In this document: positions 1-3,237 of the stretch, in pieces
How positions within the stretch are numbered: position 1 is the stretch's first letter
How the letters are laid out: every line of letters begins with the position of its first letter
Origin: Rhodospirillales bacterium
GTDB taxonomy: Bacteria > Pseudomonadota > Alphaproteobacteria > Rhodospirillales_A > Casp-alpha2
Assembly (NCBI GenBank): GCA_016763915.1
Contig: JAESSX010000018.1
Coordinates: forward strand, 1 to 5,540
Length of the DNA stretch: 5,540 bases
Direction of reading: 5' to 3'
Notes under the pieces: model-generated
Databases searched by the model: none
What the model was told of the DNA's origin: nothing
The model's input: only the letters and a program-made list of their open reading frames with translations
Made by a program: the position numbers and the translations under genes

Positions 1-904
1 CATCGGCTACCCGGTGCTGATCAAGGCGACCGCCGGCGGCGGCGGGCGGGGCATGCAGGTGGTGCGTAACGCCGATGAGGTCCGCCAGGCCTATGACCTG
101 GCCCGCGCCGAGGCCAAGGCGGCCTTTACCAGCGACGAAGTCTACATGGAGAAATACCTGGAAGCGCCCCGCCATATCGAGGTTCAGGTGCTCGCCGATG
201 AGTACGGCAACGTCGTCCATCTCGGCGAGCGCGACTGTTCCCTTCAGCGCCGGCACCAAAAGCTGCTCGAAGAAGCCCCCTCTCCCGCCCTCAACGAGGC
301 GCAGCGCCAGTCGATCGGCGACAAGGTGGTTAACGCGATCCGCAAACTGGGCTATCGCAGCGCCGGCACGGTCGAATTCCTGTTCGAGGACGGCGAATTC
401 TATTTCATCGAAATGAACACCCGCCTGCAGGTCGAGCATCCGGTCACGGAAATGATTTGCGGGCTGGACCTGGTGCGCGAAATGATCCGCGTGGCCGCCG
501 GCGCGTCGTTAGGCTTCAAGCAGTCGGACATTCATTTTTCCGGCCATTCCATCGAATGCCGCATCAACGCCGAACATCCCGAAACCTTCCAGCCGTCTCC
601 CGGCCGTATCGACTTGTATCACGCCCCGGGGGGATTGGGCGTCCGGGTCGATTCGGCTCTGTATTCCGGCTATTCGGTGCCGCCCCATTACGACAGCATG
701 ATCGCCAAGCTGATCGTCCACGGCGCCAACCGCAACGAATGCCTGATGCGGCTGCGCCGGGCGCTCAGCGAATACATCATCGACGGGCTGGACACCACCA
801 TCCCCCTGCACCAGCGCCTGATGAGCGAACCCGACTTCGTCAACGGCGATTATGATATACACTGGTTGCAGAAATTCGTGGACGGGACCATCGCCAAGAC
901 CTAA
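1..904 (+). CDS. accC: Biotin carboxylase subunit of acetyl-CoA carboxylase, 3' part (5' end outside window)
   Basis: This subunit carboxylates biotin on the carrier protein AccB using ATP and bicarbonate, the first half-reaction of malonyl-CoA synthesis in the cytoplasm. The reading frame is open from the window edge (first full codon at base 2) and encodes 300 residues ending in TAA. The first visible residues, IGYPVLIK, align with residue 152 onward of the E. coli enzyme, so about 150 N-terminal residues are missing. Visible landmarks are the glycine-rich ATP loop (GGGGRGM, fragment residues 12-18), RRHQK, and the catalytic stretch IEMNTRLQVEHPVTE. With the 151-residue offset the catalytic residues fall exactly at E288, N290, R292 and E296, and R338 sits in ECRINAE. 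The C-terminus matches the usual length (about 450 aa in total). It ends 15 nt before aat, which suggests cotranscription. accB would be expected just upstream, outside the window. A pyruvate or propionyl-CoA carboxylase subunit is less likely, because the protein stops at the AccC length without a biotinyl domain. Confidence 0.96.
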   Translation, partial: IGYPVLIKATAGGGGRGMQVVRNADEVRQAYDLARAEAKAAFTSDEVYMEKYLEAPRHIEVQVLADEYGNVVHLGERDCSLQRRHQKLLEEAPSPALNEAQRQSIGDKVVNAIRKLGYRSAGTVEFLFEDGEFYFIEMNTRLQVEHPVTEMICGLDLVREMIRVAAGASLGFKQSDIHFSGHSIECRINAEHPETFQPSPGRIDLYHAPGGLGVRVDSALYSGYSVPPHYDSMIAKLIVHGANRNECLMRLRRALSEYIIDGLDTTIPLHQRLMSEPDFVNGDYDIHWLQKFVDGTIAKT

Positions 905-905
905 C

Positions 906-910
906 GGGGA
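906..910 (+). promoter_or_regulatory. Ribosome binding site of aat
   Basis: GGGGA lies 9 nt before the ATG at 920, inside the 15-nt gap after the accC stop codon. It supports ATG 920 over the in-frame ATG seven codons later (941), which has no comparable site in front of it. Confidence 0.5.
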
Positions 911-919
911 ACCCTTGCC

Positions 920-1615
920 ATGAGCGGCCATGGCTCAGGAATGCAGGAACTGACACCGGAACTTTTGCTCCGCGCCTATGCGGCGGGCATCTTCCCGATG
1001 GCCGAAAGCCGCGACGACCCCGGCGTTTTCTGGGTCGACCCGCAGGACCGGGGAATCCTGCCCCTGGAAACCTTCCATGTCCCCCGGCGATTGAAAAAGA
1101 TGATCCGCGGCGGCGCCTTCGAGGTTCGCTGCGATTCCGCCTTCGCGGACGTGCTCAAACTGTGCGGCGAAGCCCGCGGCGACCGCCCCGAAACCTGGAT
1201 CAACGCCGCGATCGAAGACGCCGTCCTTGGGTTGTTCGACATGGGCTTCGCCCACAGCGTCGAGGCCCGGCGCGACGGGAAACTGGTCGGCGGCCTGTAC
1301 GGCATCGCGCTCGGCGGCGCCTTTTTCGGCGAGAGTATGTTTTCGCGTTTCCGCGACGCCTCCAAAGTCGCCCTGGTGCACCTGGTGGCGCGGCTTCGCA
1401 TGGGCGGCTTCACGCTGCTCGACGTGCAGTTCATCACCGATCACCTGCTCCAGTTCGGCGCCTCGGAAATTCCGGCGCGCCGGTATCTCGAACACCTGAA
1501 CGAAGCGCTGAAGGTTCAGGGGGTTTTTCCGGCGGACGGGGATGCCTCCGGTCCCGGCGGAGTCGAAGACGGATTGGAGGCATTGTTCCGGCAATCCAGC
1601 ACCCAGACGTCGTAG
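920..1615 (+). CDS. aat: Leucyl/phenylalanyl-tRNA-protein transferase
   Basis: This cytoplasmic enzyme moves Leu or Phe from aminoacyl-tRNA to proteins starting with Arg or Lys, marking them for ClpS/ClpAP degradation (bacterial N-end rule). The 231-residue product has the family blocks in order: AYAAGIFPMAE (19-29), FWVDPQDRGILPL (37-49), TWI (92-94), HSVEARRDGKLVGGLYG (112-128), GESMFSR (138-143 for ESMFSR) and LLDVQFITDHLLQFGASEIP (166-185). By position, E138, D168 and Q170 correspond to the residues proposed for catalysis in E. coli Aat (E156, D186, Q188). The short N-terminus, beginning almost directly at the catalytic domain, is usual for alphaproteobacteria. About 33 residues after the conserved core (from residue 199) are low in conservation and rich in Gly, Ser and Asp. 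Their DNA overlaps the end of the convergent DUF2155 gene by 100 nt. The gene follows accC by 15 nt and probably shares its transcript. Confidence 0.96.
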   Translation: MSGHGSGMQELTPELLLRAYAAGIFPMAESRDDPGVFWVDPQDRGILPLETFHVPRRLKKMIRGGAFEVRCDSAFADVLKLCGEARGDRPETWINAAIEDAVLGLFDMGFAHSVEARRDGKLVGGLYGIALGGAFFGESMFSRFRDASKVALVHLVARLRMGGFTLLDVQFITDHLLQFGASEIPARRYLEHLNEALKVQGVFPADGDASGPGGVEDGLEALFRQSSTQTS

Positions 1616-1956
1616 ACCGGGTGCTCCATCCCGGACAGCGCCGGGCTGGAGGCGAACATCCAGCCGCGGAACAGGCTGATCGCGGGCTCGCCGTGGCGAA
1701 CCTCCCAGATATCAAGGAATGCGGAGCTTTCCGGCGTTTCCTCCGGCGGGCGCTTGTCGCAGGTCCGGGCGATGATTTCCAGCGCCCCGAAGGTCACGAC
1801 CTCACCCACCGGCGCCACGATGGTCAACACCCGCGCCGTCACTTTGTCCAGCCCCTGGAGTACGGCAACATCATAGGTGGCCGCCCGGGCCGGGCCGCCG
1901 AAACAGCCCAGAACCAGGGCCAAAAGAAATAATTTCGATGTGCGGCTGTCAGCCAC
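1516..1956 (-). CDS. DUF2155 domain-containing secreted protein
   Basis: I recognise the family as DUF2155, whose biochemical function is unknown. The product has 146 residues and starts at GTG (1956). Residues 1-25 form a signal peptide: a charged start, the hydrophobic run LFLLALVLGCFGG, and a PARA|A cleavage site for signal peptidase I. A Cys at 18 gives a lipobox-like VLGC, but Leu before Gly is atypical, so a soluble periplasmic protein is more likely than a lipoprotein. The conserved core covers about residues 27-123 (ATYDVAVLQGLDKVTARV, then SAFLDIWEV, LFRGWMFASSPAL, HPVYDVWVLDC). Cys66 and Cys122 are the only cysteines in the mature part and could form a disulfide. The last 24 residues are Pro/Ser/Asn-rich. 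The start overlaps the end of mlaD by 8 nt, so translation is probably coupled. The 3' end overlaps aat by 100 nt on the other strand. Confidence 0.88.
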   Translation of the reverse strand: MADSRTSKLFLLALVLGCFGGPARAATYDVAVLQGLDKVTARVLTIVAPVGEVVTFGALEIIARTCDKRPPEETPESSAFLDIWEVRHGEPAISLFRGWMFASSPALSGMEHPVYDVWVLDCRNNASNPSSTPPGPEASPSAGKTP

Positions 1957-2404
1957 CCTTGTTTCCGCCGGTGGCGAGGAAAATGATCTCGCCGACCTGA
2001 TCTTCCAGCGAACGGAAATCCTTGGTTTTCTTCAAAGAAGCACCGTCCGCCAGATAGGTCTTTTCCCGGCCCGGATCGAGGCGGATATACTTGCCGCCCA
2101 GAATGCCTTCGCTGGAAATCGAAGCCACGGTATCGACGGGAATTTTGACCTTCGGCAGAACAGTCATGGTGACTACGGCGTCATAGGTCTGGGAGTCGAG
2201 GCGAAGATCCTGCACCGACCCCACCTTGATGCCGCTGATGCGCATATCATCCCCGACTCCGGGGCCGTCGACGCGGTTGAACCTGGCGGTGATGATCGTT
2301 TCCGTCGTCGGCGCCGAATCCCATTCCTGATTGCCGCCGTAGGACAGCGCCAGGCCGGCGAAGGTCGCGGCGCCGATAACGGTTTCCCGGACTTCCGCTT
2401 TCAT
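1949..2404 (-). CDS. mlaD: MlaD-like MCE-domain lipid transport protein
   Basis: MlaD is the inner-membrane-anchored periplasmic ring protein of the Mla phospholipid transporter, which maintains outer-membrane lipid asymmetry with MlaE, MlaF, MlaB and MlaC. This 151-residue product has a short hydrophobic N-terminal anchor (about residues 9-23), then one MCE domain (about 36-113) with FNRVDGPGVGDDMRISGIKV (42-61) and SSEGILGGKYIRLDPG (97-112). A C-terminal helix follows (SLEDQVGEIIFL, 132-143), as in MlaD proteins. Length and domain order fit MlaD rather than the longer multi-domain PqiB or YebT. The anchor looks a few residues shorter than usual. No other mla gene is in the window, so MlaE and MlaF would be encoded elsewhere. 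It lies 29 nt downstream of NDUFA12 and overlaps the DUF2155 gene by 8 nt, in a three-gene operon. ATG 2404 is supported by a good ribosome binding site. Confidence 0.92.
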   Translation of the reverse strand: MKAEVRETVIGAATFAGLALSYGGNQEWDSAPTTETIITARFNRVDGPGVGDDMRISGIKVGSVQDLRLDSQTYDAVVTMTVLPKVKIPVDTVASISSEGILGGKYIRLDPGREKTYLADGASLKKTKDFRSLEDQVGEIIFLATGGNKGG

Positions 2405-2413
2405 GGATTAAAA

Positions 2414-2419
2414 CACCTC
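2414..2419 (-). promoter_or_regulatory. Ribosome binding site of mlaD
   Basis: On the minus strand GAGGTG lies 9 nt before the ATG at 2404, in the 29-nt gap after NDUFA12. It is the clearest Shine-Dalgarno sequence of the leftward operon. Confidence 0.6.
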
Positions 2420-2433
2420 GCGTATCGGCGGCA

Positions 2434-2790
2434 TCATTCCGGGGACCAGGGCTCGTAGTCACCGGTCGCGGCCTCGCGCTTGCCGCCAAGGTAGGCATGA
2501 CCACGCGGGCGGTAGGCGCCGGCGGTGCCGGTCTGGTTGGCCTGATGGGATTTCTGCCAGGATTTTGATTCGGTGGCTTTTTCCGCAAGCGGCTGGTCCG
2601 ATGTGTGATGCAGCCAGGCATGCCAATGCGGGGGAACCCGCGAGCCGTCCACCGGGCCTTTGAACAGGACCCAGCGTTTTTCGCGGCCATGAAGGGTGGC
2701 TTTCCTGGCCCGGTAATACCGGTTGCCGAATTCGTCGATGCCGACATTTATGCCGTTCAGCCAAGTGTAAAATAAGGTTCCGAGATGCAT
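2434..2790 (-). CDS. NADH:ubiquinone oxidoreductase accessory subunit, NDUFA12 (B17.2) family
   Basis: NDUFA12 is a supernumerary subunit of respiratory complex I, shared by mitochondria and Alphaproteobacteria and attached to the matrix/cytoplasmic arm. The 118-residue product shows the family pattern: LGTLFYTWLNG (3-13), VGIDEFGNRYY (16-26), GREKRWVLF (35-43), VPPHWHAWLHHT (52-63) and, at the end, GAYRPRG (91-97) and ATGDYEPWSPE (108-118). There is no signal peptide or membrane segment. The frame stays open upstream to 2925, but those 45 extra codons show no family similarity; the protein family begins at M-x-LGT, so I chose ATG 2790. No strong ribosome binding site is visible before it. 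It is the first gene of the leftward operon with mlaD and the DUF2155 gene. The 14 main complex I genes are not in this window, which is usual for this subunit. The closest alternative in the family is the assembly factor NDUFAF2, but length and ending favour NDUFA12. Confidence 0.94.
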   Translation of the reverse strand: MHLGTLFYTWLNGINVGIDEFGNRYYRARKATLHGREKRWVLFKGPVDGSRVPPHWHAWLHHTSDQPLAEKATESKSWQKSHQANQTGTAGAYRPRGHAYLGGKREAATGDYEPWSPE

Positions 2791-2803
2791 GAGGGCCTGT
2801 TGA

Positions 2804-2833
2804 ATTATCCGATTGCGGGTTCGAAGGGCGCAA
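2804..2833 (-). promoter_or_regulatory. Candidate promoter of the NDUFA12-mlaD-DUF2155 operon
   Basis: On the minus strand TTGCGC (2833-2828) is followed by 18 nt and then GATAAT (2809-2804, five of six positions of the -10 consensus). Transcription would begin near 2797, leaving only about 7 nt before the ATG at 2790. The match is based on consensus only; the -35 box is poor. Confidence 0.3.
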
Positions 2834-2890
2834 CGAATATGGCATTTGCCTGCGTATCCGTCCAGTCCGCCCCTTATGTCACGAATATGG
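2833..2890. repeat. Pair of direct repeats ACGAATATGG
   Basis: The 10-mer ACGAATATGG occurs at 2833-2842 and again at 2881-2890, 48 bp apart. The second copy runs into the left arm of the inverted repeat at 2889-2915. The repeats flank the region upstream of the leftward promoter candidate and could be regulator half-sites, but a chance match cannot be excluded. Confidence 0.4.
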
Positions 2891-2915
2891 GTCGAACAAT
2901 CTTGTTTTTCGACCC
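2889..2915. repeat. Inverted repeat GGGTCGAA / TTCGACCC
   Basis: The arms 2889-2896 and 2908-2915 are perfect 8-bp complements separated by 11 nt. No T tract follows the hairpin on either strand, so it is not a typical intrinsic terminator. It could be an operator for a dimeric regulator between the two divergent promoters, or a hairpin in a transcript. No known factor is recognised. Confidence 0.45.
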
Positions 2916-2962
2916 CCGCCGCCACCCCGCCGGCATCGGCCTGCTCCGAGTCGTGCGCGGAA

Positions 2963-2980
2963 AACCGTGGATTCGCGGTT
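2963..2980. repeat. Hairpin AACCGTG-GATT-CGCGGTT
   Basis: Seven pairs (one of them a T-G wobble in the plus-strand reading) enclose a four-base loop. It sits at the border between the GC-rich and AT-rich halves of the intergenic region, just before the first NrdR-like box. It is followed by CGCCATG, not a T tract, so it is a poor terminator candidate. Confidence 0.35.
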
Positions 2981-2987
2981 CGCCATG

Positions 2988-3017
2988 TTAACCCAATATA
3001 AAGTGCCTACCCATAAT
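2988..3017 (+). promoter_or_regulatory. Candidate promoter 1 of nrdJ (TTAACC-N18-CATAAT)
   Basis: TTAACC (2988-2993) and CATAAT (3012-3017, five of six consensus positions) are 18 nt apart. A start near 3024 would give a leader of roughly 214 nt. NrdR-like box 1 would then lie in the spacer and box 2 over the transcription start, the layout expected for repression. This is an inference from consensus only. Confidence 0.35.
2991..3006 (+). promoter_or_regulatory. NrdR box 1 (candidate)
   Basis: ACCCAATATAAAGTGC matches 13 of 16 positions of the established NrdR box consensus acaCwAtATaTwGtgt. NrdR is the zinc-finger/ATP-cone repressor of ribonucleotide reductase genes that senses the dATP/ATP state. 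The site lies upstream of nrdJ, the expected target, and 32 bp (three helical turns) before a second box, as is typical for NrdR sites. Confidence 0.65.
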
Positions 3018-3022
3018 ATTAC

Positions 3023-3038
3023 ACACAACATTTAGTAT
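3023..3038 (+). promoter_or_regulatory. NrdR box 2 (candidate)
   Basis: ACACAACATTTAGTAT matches 13 of 16 positions of the NrdR box consensus. Its start is exactly 32 bp after that of box 1, so both would face the same side of the helix. It ends 7 nt before the -35 of promoter candidate 2 and covers the expected start of promoter candidate 1. Confidence 0.65.
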
Positions 3039-3045
3039 TTTCCTG

Positions 3046-3074
3046 TTGCAGATAAAAAGTAGTTGGGCTACATT
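3046..3074 (+). promoter_or_regulatory. Candidate promoter 2 of nrdJ (TTGCAG-N17-TACATT)
   Basis: TTGCAG (3046-3051) and TACATT (3069-3074) have the ideal 17-nt spacing, with three and four consensus matches. A start near 3081 would give a leader of about 157 nt and would place NrdR-like box 2 upstream and the weaker box 3 downstream of the start. The same bases also form an imperfect A-tract/T-tract hairpin (3054-3062 with 3068-3076), so the promoter reading is uncertain. Confidence 0.3.
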
Positions 3075-3096
3075 TTGTATCGTTGCACCTGGGCAG

Positions 3097-3112
3097 ACAC
3101 GACATTTAGCAT
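3097..3112 (+). promoter_or_regulatory. Possible third NrdR-like box (repeat of box 2)
   Basis: ACACGACATTTAGCAT is identical to box 2 at 14 of 16 positions and lies 74 bp from it, close to seven helical turns. It matches only 11 of 16 positions of the NrdR consensus, so its identity as a binding site rests mostly on the resemblance to box 2. Confidence 0.4.
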
Positions 3113-3183
3113 CGACCATAATCGAAACCTAGAATGACGTGAATTAGGGGCGGAGAAAGACCGTCGGTAGGGTCGCAACCGGG

Positions 3184-3197
3184 GGGCCGTAAGGTCC
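3184..3197 (+). other. GNRA-capped hairpin in the nrdJ leader
   Basis: Arms GGGCC and GGTCC enclose the loop GTAA, a member of the GNRA family that is common in structured RNAs and rarer in random hairpins. It ends 40 nt before the nrdJ start codon. Confidence 0.5.
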
Positions 3198-3225
3198 AGA
3201 AATCTTAATAACCCGAGACCTTTTT
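3191..3225 (+). terminator. Possible attenuator stem before nrdJ
   Basis: AAGGTC (3191-3196) is complementary to GACCTT (3217-3222), and the T run 3221-3225 overlaps and follows the right arm. The 20-nt loop is long and the stem has only six pairs, so as a terminator it is weak. Its interest lies in competing with the GNRA hairpin for GGTC. Confidence 0.25.
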
Positions 3226-3228
3226 GTT

Positions 3229-3234
3229 GGGGGA
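3229..3234 (+). promoter_or_regulatory. Ribosome binding site of nrdJ
   Basis: GGGGGA lies only 3 nt before ATG 3238 (GGGGG ends 4 nt before it), closer than usual. It is the only purine-rich site near the start and the first residues (MRIKRLNTKPNESPYDSIKF) fit NrdJ N-termini, so the start is kept. Confidence 0.45.
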
Positions 3235-3237
3235 ATA

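Larger units (their letters stand above)
3147..3225 (+). ncRNA. Candidate structured 5' leader of nrdJ mRNA
   Basis: This G-rich stretch between the AT-rich promoter region and the nrdJ ribosome binding site can fold. GGGCC-GTAA-GGTCC (3184-3197) forms five pairs (one G-U) capped by a GNRA-type tetraloop. Upstream, CGGT (3165-3168) can pair with ACCG (3178-3181), or GACC (3159-3162) with GGTC (3171-3174 or 3193-3196). An alternative stem AAGGTC/GACCTT (3191-3196 with 3217-3222) is followed by T residues to 3225 and would exclude the GNRA hairpin. This resembles an attenuator with two exclusive folds. I see no B12-box or cobalamin riboswitch core. A candidate RNA motif upstream of nrdJ genes has, as I recall, been catalogued in comparative surveys; I cannot test whether this is it. 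Confidence 0.4.
2791..3237. other. Divergent intergenic region between NDUFA12 and nrdJ (447 nt)
   Basis: No convincing gene lies here; short open frames on both strands have no recognisable similarity. The stretch has three parts. Bases 2791-2985 are of mixed to high GC and contain a 10-bp direct repeat and two inverted repeats. Bases 2986-3146 are strikingly AT-rich (19 G/C in 3001-3060) and contain the NrdR-like boxes and promoter candidates. Bases 3147-3237 are again G-rich and look like a structured leader of the nrdJ mRNA. Each element is listed separately. Confidence 0.85.

Noticed and set aside
1630..1645. Hairpin CCCGG-ACAGCG-CCGGG just after the aat stop codon as terminator
   Set aside because: Only five pairs and no T tract, and it lies inside the coding region of the DUF2155 gene.
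1162..1932. 256-codon plus-strand frame over aat and the DUF2155 gene
   Set aside because: Arg/Pro-rich translation typical of an off-frame in GC-rich DNA; both underlying genes are firmly identified.
2815..2830. tRNA T-loop-like sequence GCGGGTTCGAAG
   Set aside because: The right arm does not complement the left, and there is no acceptor stem, D arm or anticodon arm in the flanking sequence on either strand.
2434..2925. NDUFA12 with a 45-residue N-terminal extension (start at 2925)
   Set aside because: The extra residues show no family similarity, while the NDUFA12 pattern begins directly at the Met encoded at 2790-2788.
3054..3076. A-tract/T-tract hairpin as a bidirectional terminator
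   Set aside because: The GC-containing core has just four pairs with a mismatch next to it; the segment is equally explained as promoter DNA.
3060..3237. Adenosylcobalamin riboswitch in front of nrdJ
   Set aside because: No B12-box or recognisable cobalamin-riboswitch core is visible, and B12 riboswitches usually control B12-independent isozymes or transport genes rather than the B12-dependent enzyme.
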